Source: Bacteroidota bacterium
GTDB lineage: Bacteria > Bacteroidota > Bacteroidia > JAADEI01
Direction: 5' to 3'
NCBI GenBank assembly: GCA_026992635.1
Contig: JALWYU010000069.1
Span: forward strand, 1 to 50,924
DNA length: 50,924 bases
Shown: in pieces, positions 18,741-25,492 of the stretch
Layout of the letters: each line of letters begins with the position of its first letter
How positions within the stretch are numbered: position 1 is the stretch's first letter
Position numbers and translations under genes: made by a program
The notes under the pieces: model-generated
What the model saw: the letters and a program-made list of their open reading frames with translations, nothing else
Databases searched by the model: none
What the model was told of the DNA's origin: nothing

Positions 18741-18812
18741 GCGGGATTAGCTCAGGGGTAGAGCGCCACCCTCCCAAGGTGGAGGTCGCGGGTTCGAATC
18801 CCGTATCCCGCT
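18741..18812 (+). tRNA. tRNA-Gly (anticodon CCC)
   Basis: This 72-nt gene has the acceptor stem GCGGGAT/ATCCCGC and the anticodon stem-loop CCACC-CTCCCAA-GGTGG, giving anticodon CCC. The T arm contains GGGTTCGAATCCC. The discriminator base is T and CCA is not encoded. It lies 19 nt after the LUD gene on the same strand. Confidence 0.96.
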
Positions 18813-18879
18813 CTGGGCGAAGGTTTGGAGGGGAGGGGTGTGAAAGTTGCGTTAATTACTTCGGGAAACCCCACTTTTT

Positions 18880-18901
18880 TTTCGTTGAGTGCCTTACCTT
18901 A
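18880..18901 (+). promoter_or_regulatory. Putative promoter of small lipoprotein gene (TTTC-N11-TACCTTA)
   Basis: TTTC at 18880-18883 and TACCTTA at 18895-18901 are separated by 11 nt; the downstream ATG is at 18951. A closely similar arrangement, also just downstream of a tRNA gene, precedes the large T9SS gene at 46442. Confidence 0.5.
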
Positions 18902-18950
18902 CTTTGTGTAGTTGAAGAGGAAGCGTAGTTGACTTAAAATTGGTGAGTTC

Positions 18951-19232
18951 ATGCGGAAGTTCATGATTTTGGGTGTTGTTGGTGGTTTGCTGGTTGCCGT
19001 TGCGGCGTGCAAGGGCGAGACGGCTCAGGAGCAAAGTGCTGGGGAAGCCCAGGCGCCGACGGAACAGGTTGCCCAACCTGCTGAAGGGCAAGCCGCTGGG
19101 GCGGAGCAAGGTGAGGCGGCGGCGCAGGAAGGGCAAGAGCAAGCTGCTGAACAGCCGGCGCAGGCGGCAGAAGGTGCAGAAGGTGCAGAGGGTGCGGCGG
19201 CTGGCGAAGCCACCACGACTCAGGGTCAGTAG
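18951..19232 (+). CDS. Small Ala/Glu/Gln-rich lipoprotein
   Basis: The 93-residue product begins with a short basic n-region and a hydrophobic core and ends in a lipobox (VAAC, Cys20), so it should be a lipoprotein anchored by its N-terminal cysteine. The mature part consists almost entirely of Ala, Glu, Gln, Gly and Pro, without recognisable domains, and is probably disordered and strongly acidic. No family or function can be assigned. It resembles in design the product at 21419, and both may be abundant surface or spacer lipoproteins; that is inference. It is apparently monocistronic under the promoter at 18880-18901. Confidence 0.8.
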   Translation: MRKFMILGVVGGLLVAVAACKGETAQEQSAGEAQAPTEQVAQPAEGQAAGAEQGEAAAQEGQEQAAEQPAQAAEGAEGAEGAAAGEATTTQGQ

Positions 19233-19574
19233 TTGTGTTGGGGTTGTGGTGGCGTGTGGTTGACGGGGCTGCCTGGCTGGTTGCCTGTTCGTCTGGTTGT
19301 TCAGTGAGGACAGGCTGGGCGGCGCAGGGGTTTCATCCGTTGTGCCGAGCCGTGCAGCACGTTGTCTGCTTGGTGTATTCCTACCGATGTGTGTTAAAGG
19401 TGCGGGTGGGGCGGTGTGGGCACAACGGATGAGTGACAGCCCCATGGGAAGGACGCCAGATTCGCCGAGTAGCAATACGGAACAGTGCATGGCATGGGGG
19501 GAACGAGGATGGGGAGGGGGAAACATTTTCTGGTGGACAGGTCAGTTGATCGGAAATCGTTGACGGGAAGGAGG
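19233..19574. other. Intergenic region before ispH, no gene seen
   Basis: These 342 bp are G/T-rich on the plus strand. Short open frames exist on both strands but none has protein-like composition or recognisable homology. I see no RNA gene and no copy of the TTTS-N10/11-TAMCTTR promoter motif here. Confidence 0.5.
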
Positions 19575-20579
19575 ATGGTTCGTGTGGAGATTGACCGGGA
19601 TTCGGGTTTTTGCTTTGGGGTAGTGTATGCCATTTCCATTGCGGAGGAGTATTTGAAGCAAAATGGGTCGCTGTACTGTCTGGGGGATCTTGTGCACAAT
19701 GATATGGAAATTAAGCGGTTAGAAAAGATGGGGTTACGTGTGATTCAGCATGCGGATCTTCAACATCTCCAGAATGTGGATGTTCTGGTTCGGGCACATG
19801 GCGAGCCGGCGGAAACCTATCGGATTGCCCAGCGAAACCGATTGCGTTTGATAGACGCGTCCTGCCCGATCGTTCTGAAGTTGCAGAATCGGATTCGGGA
19901 GGCGGCGTCTACGGCAATGCCTAATGCCCAGTTTGTGATTTATGGAAAAGCCACACATCCAGAACTGATTGGATTGCGCAGTCAGGTTCCTTCGCATATT
20001 ACCTGCCTGATTATAGAAAAGGAATCGGATCTGGAAACCATTGACTACATGCGTCCCATTTATCTGTTTTCGCAAACAACAATGAATCTGCAGAAGTTTT
20101 ATGCGATTGCTGAGGAGATTCAGCGTCGTGCCCGCGCGCAGAACAATCCCCATGTGTTTGTGTACGATACGATATGCCGGCAGGTTTCCAATCGTGAGGA
20201 AAAGCTCCGGCGGTTTGCCCGTCAGCATGATGTAATCCTGTTTGTGGCGGGCAGGAAAAGTTCCAATGGTCGTGTGCTCTATGAAGTGTGCCGTCAGGAG
20301 AATCCTGCAACTTATTATGTTGTGGAGCCGGCGGAGGTTCGTCGGGAATGGCTTGCAGGTGCTCAATCCATAGGGATTTGCGGTGCGACGTCTACGCCCC
20401 AGTGGCTGATGGAACAAACGCGAGAGTATGTGCTGAAGCTGGTTGGTGGGGCTGTGCGGGACGAGCATGCGGAATCTCAGGGAAGTGAGGCAAGCCGTTC
20501 TCGCCGGGATTTATCGGAGGGTGCGGTACGCCAGTGTACAGACTGTGGATGTGCAACGTCAACCACAACTTCCTTCTGA
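19575..20579 (+). CDS. ispH: 4-hydroxy-3-methylbut-2-enyl diphosphate reductase
   Basis: IspH (LytB) performs the last step of the MEP isoprenoid pathway, reducing HMBPP to IPP and DMAPP with a [4Fe-4S] cluster. The three cluster cysteines are visible: SGFCFGV (Cys13), DASCPIV (about Cys97) and DTICRQVSN (about Cys201). Active-site motifs RAHGEP and KATHPE, with the histidines and the catalytic glutamate region, are present. The ATG at 19575 (MVRVEIDRDSG) directly follows AAGGAGG and matches the family N-terminus, giving 334 residues; the longer ORF adds 30 residues. The last 45 residues are a polar, Ser/Arg/Thr-rich extension, unusual for the family. Confidence 0.95.
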   Translation: MVRVEIDRDSGFCFGVVYAISIAEEYLKQNGSLYCLGDLVHNDMEIKRLEKMGLRVIQHADLQHLQNVDVLVRAHGEPAETYRIAQRNRLRLIDASCPIVLKLQNRIREAASTAMPNAQFVIYGKATHPELIGLRSQVPSHITCLIIEKESDLETIDYMRPIYLFSQTTMNLQKFYAIAEEIQRRARAQNNPHVFVYDTICRQVSNREEKLRRFARQHDVILFVAGRKSSNGRVLYEVCRQENPATYYVVEPAEVRREWLAGAQSIGICGATSTPQWLMEQTREYVLKLVGGAVRDEHAESQGSEASRSRRDLSEGAVRQCTDCGCATSTTTSF

Positions 20580-20661
20580 TCAGGTGTTTGTCCGATGGAA
20601 GCGTGGTGGGTCAGGTGTTCACCTTACCCATGCATGTTGTCGCGATATTTTTTGAGGGACG

Positions 20662-21345
20662 ATGGCGACAGGCGGCACGGGCAAATGGTTCTGGCGGAAC
20701 ATACTATGGGGTTTTGCATTGAGTAGGTGGTGGTTGGGTTTCCTTCTGGGTGTGGAGGCAGGCTGGGCACAGGCACCTATCCAGGGTGAAGTCTGGTTAG
20801 GGATGACGCTGACCCAGGTAGATGGCGATTCCTATGCTGGCTACCATAAAGTGGGCATTGGTGGTGGGGTGGGTGCCTGGCTCTGGATGACTCCCGCATT
20901 CTTTACACGCGTCAGCTTGGGATACATGCAGAAGGGGAGCCGACATACGCCTGCTTTAGGTTACCCGCCAGAGTTTTACCGGCTCAGTCTGCACTATGTA
21001 GATGTGGGTGTGCAGGTTGGTTTTGCGGATCGGGGTGGACTGGTTCTGGGCGCCGGTATTGTTGTAGGGAGGCTGGTGGGGTTTCGCGAAGAGGTTGCGC
21101 GCCGTCCTGTACGTCATTCGGAGAATCCTTTTTATGGGATGGATCTTCTTTTCCAGGGGGAAGGTGGATTACGTAAGGGCAAGTGGTTGGTGGCGGTTCA
21201 GTTTCAGTATTCGCTGGGTAATATTCGGCGGGTGTTGCCGGCGGGTGCACCGGTTCCCTGGCAGAAGAATAATGTGTTGTGGATAGGGTTGAAACGTTTG
21301 CTGGGACCTTTTCCCGAAAAAGTTCGGAAAAATCTGGAAGCATAG
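20662..21345 (+). CDS. PorT-like outer-membrane beta-barrel protein
   Basis: The 227-residue product has a hydrophobic N-terminal segment ending VEAGWAQA, consistent with a signal peptide. It is followed by alternating amphipathic strands rich in Gly and aromatic residues (GGGVGAWLWMTPAFFTRVSL, LSLHYVDVGVQVGF). The segment around YMQKGSRHTP and LHYVDVGVQV resembles the PorT/outer-membrane beta-barrel family of Bacteroidota, some members of which assist type IX secretion; which member this is cannot be told. A ring of Trp/Tyr near strand ends and the basic C-terminal stretch are visible. Neighbours are ispH upstream and a lipoprotein gene downstream. Confidence 0.7.
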   Translation: MATGGTGKWFWRNILWGFALSRWWLGFLLGVEAGWAQAPIQGEVWLGMTLTQVDGDSYAGYHKVGIGGGVGAWLWMTPAFFTRVSLGYMQKGSRHTPALGYPPEFYRLSLHYVDVGVQVGFADRGGLVLGAGIVVGRLVGFREEVARRPVRHSENPFYGMDLLFQGEGGLRKGKWLVAVQFQYSLGNIRRVLPAGAPVPWQKNNVLWIGLKRLLGPFPEKVRKNLEA

Positions 21346-21418
21346 GAGAGAAATTTTTGGGGAACTTTTCCTGGGGGAAATGCATTGTTGTGCAAAACCA
21401 GAGTAAAAAGAGGGATTC

Positions 21419-21916
21419 ATGGTGAAGCGATTGTTACTGGCGGGCGTACTTGTGGCTGGTGTGGGTTTGCTTGCCTGTAAGTCCGGCGGAGAAGAGCAAC
21501 AGCAACAGTCGGGAGCTGGCGAGCAGGCAACGGTTTCTACGGAGCAGGTTGTGGAAGAGGTTCAGGGTGAAGGTACGGCTTCGGGGGAGGCGTCGGCGGA
21601 GGCGCCTGAGTCTGCGCCGGAATCTGCCTCCGCATCTGCTGTGGCTGGCGAGACTGCACCCGAGGCAAGTGGTGGTACTCAGGCGGGCGGTGCGCCTCAG
21701 GAGGAGAAGGGGGTGGCATCGGATGGCTCTACGGCACGTGTTCAGGGCCAGGATGGCGGAGCGATAGAAGAGGCAAAGGTCAGTGTGCAGGAAGCCCGAA
21801 AGCAGGTTCAGTCGCTTAAGTCGGGGCAACCCCAGGTGAAGTTTCCTGGGGGTGGACAGGGTGGTCAGCAGCAGCCCACGGCACCGAAAGGCGGGTTGCA
21901 ACCTGCCCGTCCATAG
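21419..21916 (+). CDS. Ala/Glu/Ser/Gly-rich lipoprotein
   Basis: The 165-residue product has a classic lipoprotein signal (MVKRLLLAGVLVAG..., lipobox LLAC with Cys20). The mature part is low-complexity: Gln runs, Glu/Ala/Ser-rich stretches, then a short helical segment (AKVSVQEARKQVQSL) and a Gly/Gln/Pro-rich tail. No family is recognised. Its architecture matches the 93-residue lipoprotein at 18951, suggesting a paralogous type. Upstream, TTTC at 21367-21370 and a degenerate TGCATTG at 21381-21387 loosely resemble the local promoter pattern. Confidence 0.78.
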   Translation: MVKRLLLAGVLVAGVGLLACKSGGEEQQQQSGAGEQATVSTEQVVEEVQGEGTASGEASAEAPESAPESASASAVAGETAPEASGGTQAGGAPQEEKGVASDGSTARVQGQDGGAIEEAKVSVQEARKQVQSLKSGQPQVKFPGGGQGGQQQPTAPKGGLQPARP

Positions 21917-22056
21917 CGTATCCATATATAGCAGGGATTGGTTGCTGGCAGCAGTGAGGGGAAGTGCGGGTAGTCAACGTGCGATTTGAAGAGTAAGGAA
22001 TTTTCTGCGGAGCGCACTGCGGAGTAAGTGAATGCACAGGTAAGAATTCGGGAGCC

Positions 22057-22266
22057 ATGCCCAAGCCAGGTAAGACCAACCGCAGTATGAAGAAGCGCTT
22101 TAAGGTGACGGGCACCGGGAAAATCAAGCATTACCGATCTATGCATAGCCACTACATGATGAAAAAGAGCAAGCGTCGGAAGCGAGCGTTACGCGTACCG
22201 GCAGTGCTTACTTCTCGGGAGGCAACGCATATCCGTCGGGGATTGCTCCTTGGCTTGAAAGGGTAG
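22057..22266 (+). CDS. rpmI: Ribosomal protein bL35
   Basis: bL35 is a small basic protein of the large ribosomal subunit. The 69-residue product starts [20 protein letters not shown], close to the family consensus MPKxKTxxxAxKRFKxTGxG, and is rich in Lys and Arg. The gene is followed after 65 nt by rplT. The usual partner infC is absent upstream; instead there are 140 bp of non-coding DNA (21917-22056) after a lipoprotein gene, containing a short CTGCGGAG direct repeat and possibly a leader, but no recognisable L20-binding structure that I can prove. Confidence 0.95.
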   Translation: MPKPGKTNRSMKKRFKVTGTGKIKHYRSMHSHYMMKKSKRRKRALRVPAVLTSREATHIRRGLLLGLKG

Positions 22267-22331
22267 TTCCATTGTAAGGTTGGGTTGGTCGCGTAGTGTA
22301 GCGAATTCCTGGCAGCGCAAATTTTCAGACA

Positions 22332-22739
22332 ATGCCCCGAGCGACAAATGCTCCGGCACGCCGTCAGCGGCGCAAGAAAGTTCTTAAGCAGACGAAGGGT
22401 TACTGGGGGCGACGGAAAAATGCGTTTCGCGTCGCCAAGCTCCAGCTGGAGCGCAGCTGGCAATATGCGTATCGCGATCGGCGCAATCGGAAACGTGAGT
22501 TTCGTCGCCTGTGGATTTTGCGCATCAATGCGGCGGCACGGATGTATGGTTTGACTTACGGTCGGTTGATGCATGCACTGCATAAAGCCAATATTCGGTT
22601 AAATCGGAAGGTGCTGGCGGATCTGGCGGTTCGCTATCCGGAAGTATTTCGGCAGGTGGTGGAGCGTGCCAGGGCAGTTGTTGCAGCAGCAGCAACAACC
22701 GCCACGGCGGAAGGCGCTTCCCCTCAGGAGACACAATAG
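22332..22739 (+). CDS. rplT: Ribosomal protein bL20
   Basis: bL20 binds 23S rRNA early in large-subunit assembly and in many bacteria represses its own operon. The core matches the family: [18 protein letters not shown], then [17 protein letters not shown] and [27 protein letters not shown]. The product has 135 residues, about 18 longer than usual because of an Ala/Thr-rich tail after the final helix. The start ATG at 22332 fits the basic N-terminus. It is presumably co-transcribed with rpmI. Confidence 0.96.
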   Translation: MPRATNAPARRQRRKKVLKQTKGYWGRRKNAFRVAKLQLERSWQYAYRDRRNRKREFRRLWILRINAAARMYGLTYGRLMHALHKANIRLNRKVLADLAVRYPEVFRQVVERARAVVAAAATTATAEGASPQETQ

Positions 22740-22772
22740 CAATAGGAGGGTTGCTGAAGCGGGGTGAGTTGA

Positions 22773-22797
22773 CAGGGGTGCATGCAGTCCCCCCCTG
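22773..22797 (+). terminator. Possible terminator hairpin after rplT
   Basis: CAGGGG at 22773-22778 can pair with CCCCTG at 22792-22797, with TGCATGCA in the loop. It lies between the convergent rplT and T9SS genes. No U-tract follows, so the call is tentative. The remaining 22740-22919 shows no gene. Confidence 0.3.
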
Positions 22798-22919
22798 CCA
22801 TAAACCACTTTGATCAATCCATGCAAATGGGGTATTGAATTTGAGTGGGGCAGGCTCCTCTAACTCAGGTGTGTTGTTGCGTTTCGGATTCTGGAACCTG
22901 ATGGGTCTGGCAGGCGTGC

Positions 22920-24227
22920 TTAGCGGAGTTTACTCACGAGATGCCCTTCCAGAACCTTCAGGATGTAGGCGCCGGCAGGCAGTGCTGTGCCCAGGACGAT
23001 TTGCTCGTCTTTGTGCAGGGTTGTGGTTTGCAGGTGTTGCCCTTCCAGGTTGAACACAGCGAGTTGGCAACGCTGGGTCTGACACCAGAGACGGATCCTG
23101 GAATCACCGCCAATCATCACGAACATCTGATGGGGGTCGCGCCAGACGATGACTGCCTCGGAGAGGATTTCCTGGTTACCGTAGATGATTGCGCCTACCC
23201 GGTAGATACAGGCGTTGGCACACTGGTAGAAGGTTTCATCGCGATAGGTCTGATCGGTCGTAGTTGCCAGGATGTCCCAGGTTGGGGCATCGTCGGGATT
23301 GGTGCCTGGAGACGGGCTCATCCGGTATACCCGGTAGTACTGGACAGGGGCTGGGGGTAACCGGTTGTCCATCCAGGACCACGTTAGCAGGCACTGACGC
23401 TGGTCTTTGTCCGGCGCAGCACGCAGGAGCAAACGGATTAGTGAAAAGGGATCTATACAGGGACAGGTAAGGGAGACGGAGCCTGCGGATCCATAGAAGG
23501 CACTATCTATGTCGGCAACTCCATTGCCGCAGAAACCTATTGTGGCATCGCCTGTCAAATCTGCTGTAACATTGGCGGCGGTATTGACCTGTACGCAGGA
23601 GAATAACGAATCGCCACAGAAATTGTTTGCTCCGCTACCGGTTTCCAGATAGTTTGTGCTGACGTTAGCGCCATTCAGGCAGGCGGCGCATGTTCCGTTG
23701 AGCACCAAGGTATCGGTATTGAGGGTGGAGGCAATACCTCCGACGTACGTAGCGCCGGCGTTGATGATGAACTGGTTGGTCGCCTGGATTGTTCCTTCGT
23801 TGTAGAGGGCGGCGCCTGAGCTGAACGAGGTAAATCCTTCAAACGAGATGGAGCCATAGTTGACGATGGTTACGCCTGTGTTGATGTAGACGGCGTTGTA
23901 GGATGTGCTGATGGTTACGGCGGCGTTGGGTGCGATGATGAGCGTGGCGCTGGAGGTGAATCCCCAGTTGTAAAGGGTTACGTTGCTGCAGATATAGACG
24001 ATAGCGGTGCCCTGGATAATGACGTTTGTGAGGGTGTCGTCGCCTCCATTGAAGCACCATATACCGCTGGAAGCGATGGTTCCGTCAGTGAGTGGTGAAC
24101 CTGTGCATGGGCAGGAGGGTGTGCTATAGGGTGGGGTTGGACAGGTTGTGGTTGCCCAGCTCGCCTGTGCAGATAGGAACAGGTTGATTACCAAGCTGAT
24201 TAACCAGTTGGGCGGGCACATGCGCAT
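22920..24227 (-). CDS. Secreted protein with type IX secretion sorting domain
   Basis: The 435-residue product starts with a signal peptide (LISLVINLFLSAQASWA). The N-terminal two thirds is Ser/Thr/Asn/Gly-rich with many short beta strands (TLIIAPNAAVTIS, VTIVNYGSISFEG), a pattern expected of a right-handed beta-helix. Several Cys pairs suggest disulfides. A fibronectin-III-like region (PVQYYRVYRMSPSPG ... RVGAIIYGN) precedes the C-terminal domain of about 60 residues, where AVFNLEGQHLQTTTL and LPAGAYILKV identify a type A T9SS sorting domain. The protein should cross the outer membrane through T9SS. The substrate or ligand is unknown. A promoter-like motif lies at 24279-24299. Confidence 0.85.
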   Translation of the reverse strand: MRMCPPNWLISLVINLFLSAQASWATTTCPTPPYSTPSCPCTGSPLTDGTIASSGIWCFNGGDDTLTNVIIQGTAIVYICSNVTLYNWGFTSSATLIIAPNAAVTISTSYNAVYINTGVTIVNYGSISFEGFTSFSSGAALYNEGTIQATNQFIINAGATYVGGIASTLNTDTLVLNGTCAACLNGANVSTNYLETGSGANNFCGDSLFSCVQVNTAANVTADLTGDATIGFCGNGVADIDSAFYGSAGSVSLTCPCIDPFSLIRLLLRAAPDKDQRQCLLTWSWMDNRLPPAPVQYYRVYRMSPSPGTNPDDAPTWDILATTTDQTYRDETFYQCANACIYRVGAIIYGNQEILSEAVIVWRDPHQMFVMIGGDSRIRLWCQTQRCQLAVFNLEGQHLQTTTLHKDEQIVLGTALPAGAYILKVLEGHLVSKLR

Positions 24228-24278
24228 TGCTATGGGATTTCAGTCTGCCAATCCTGAACTGCTTTGTTCCCATAACTA

Positions 24279-24299
24279 TAAGTTAAGGTGTTCGGGAAA
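24279..24299 (-). promoter_or_regulatory. Putative promoter of T9SS gene (TTTC-N10-TAACTTA)
   Basis: On the minus strand TTTC (24299-24296), 10 nt, then TAACTTA (24285-24279) precede the ATG at 24227 by about 50 nt. It is one of the recurrent two-box motifs of this window. Confidence 0.5.
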
Positions 24300-24543
24300 A
24301 AGTTCCGGCTATGCGAGGTGATTGTTTTTCACGGTTGTTTGAATAAACAACTGAAATACAGCAAAATGGGGGGGGGTAATGATGCTGTACGACAGTGTGC
24401 AGGTACAATTGATTACAAGTATGATACAGCGAATAAGCATGTTGTCTGCGATGCCATGCAGTTCAGTTCTTTTGCCAGAGCCCAACACAGTGCAAGAAAC
24501 TTCTGTAGACAATCTGTTGTTTGCTTATCTAAAAGTGTCTGTC

Positions 24544-25107
24544 ATGCGTGCAAAGCCGAGAAATGCTGGACGGTTGCTCAAAGTAATGCGTTATGTGGAG
24601 GTTGGTGATGGGCTCTTAGCACTGATCGTTCTGTTGCTTAAGTTGTATTTTCCTGAGGTGAATCTGTCGGTTGCATTAGTCGTGTTGTTGACGATGCTTG
24701 CGTACTATCATGTGGTTTACGGGCTTTTGCAGATTCGTCGGGGCTATCGCGAATGGGATGAAGAACAAGGGCTGGTAGAGGTGGACAAGCCAGGTGGTAT
24801 CCAGGAGAGAGGGGAGCCACAGGCGTTTGGAACTGAGCGAAAAGTCCTACTGGATGTGGCGGAGATAATTCTTTCTCGTGTTGCGTTGGCGACGGTAGTG
24901 CTCGGCGTTTTGTTCCGGGTGATGAACTGGCCGATGGCAACCACGTTATTGCAGGCGGGGTTGACGGGATTGGGCATTACACTGATTGTGGTGTTGTTAC
25001 GTGCTGGTGAGGGTCGCCGTCAGTATACCCGCCGTATGGTGATTCGGGTTGTGATTTATGGGGTTGTGGGGTTGCTGGTGGGGTATGGGGGGCTTTCATT
25101 TGGATAG
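24544..25107 (+). CDS. Small multi-pass membrane protein of unknown function
   Basis: From ATG 24544 (MRAKPRNAG) the product has 187 residues with about five hydrophobic segments (GLLALIVLLLKLYF, SVALVVLLTMLAYYHVVYG, LATVVLGVLFRVMNW, LLQAGLTGLGITLIVVLL, VVIYGVVGLLVGYGG). The phrase FRVMNWPMATTLLQAG resembles a motif seen in Bacteroidota membrane proteins, including GldL-like ones, but overall similarity to GldL is not evident. A longer reading from ATG 24379 adds 55 residues of doubtful character just after a run of nine G; I prefer the shorter form. It stands alone between oppositely oriented T9SS genes. Confidence 0.65.
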   Translation: MRAKPRNAGRLLKVMRYVEVGDGLLALIVLLLKLYFPEVNLSVALVVLLTMLAYYHVVYGLLQIRRGYREWDEEQGLVEVDKPGGIQERGEPQAFGTERKVLLDVAEIILSRVALATVVLGVLFRVMNWPMATTLLQAGLTGLGITLIVVLLRAGEGRRQYTRRMVIRVVIYGVVGLLVGYGGLSFG

Positions 25108-25492
25108 GAGGAAGCCCGAGATATAGATTGCCAAAGAAGCATGTAACATTTGTTGCGAATTCTGTTTGGGGAAACAGGTTACTATTTCAACTGTACGGAT
25201 ACCAGTTATCAGTCAACCCAGCAAGCCAGAGGCATTACGGGGTTTGTGGCATGAGAGTCTGGCAGTGGATATGACGTGGTTGGGGCGATGCGCAAGGTTC
25301 TCACAAGGTTGGTGGGGTGGGTTGGATGTTGTGTGTGGTGTTGAATTGGGGACATCGGTTGTAAGACTTTGTTGTTTGCGGGTGTTTATGTCGCATACCT
25401 TGTTCATCGGGGGCGCTATAGTGGAGGGGTTGTCCATCTGGTGGGCGTGCTAAAGTACAGAGGACCCGAAAAGGGCGTTGAAATCGGAAGCA
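25108..25492. other. Intergenic region before propeller/CHU_C gene, no gene seen
   Basis: These 385 bp carry only short shadow ORFs with compositions unlike proteins, and G/T-rich plus-strand sequence. No tRNA, hairpin or copy of the recurrent promoter motif was found. Confidence 0.5.

Noticed and set aside
18894-19526. A 210-codon minus-strand ORF opposite the small lipoprotein
   Set aside because: Its Arg/Leu-rich composition follows from the Ala/Glu/Gln codons on the other strand.
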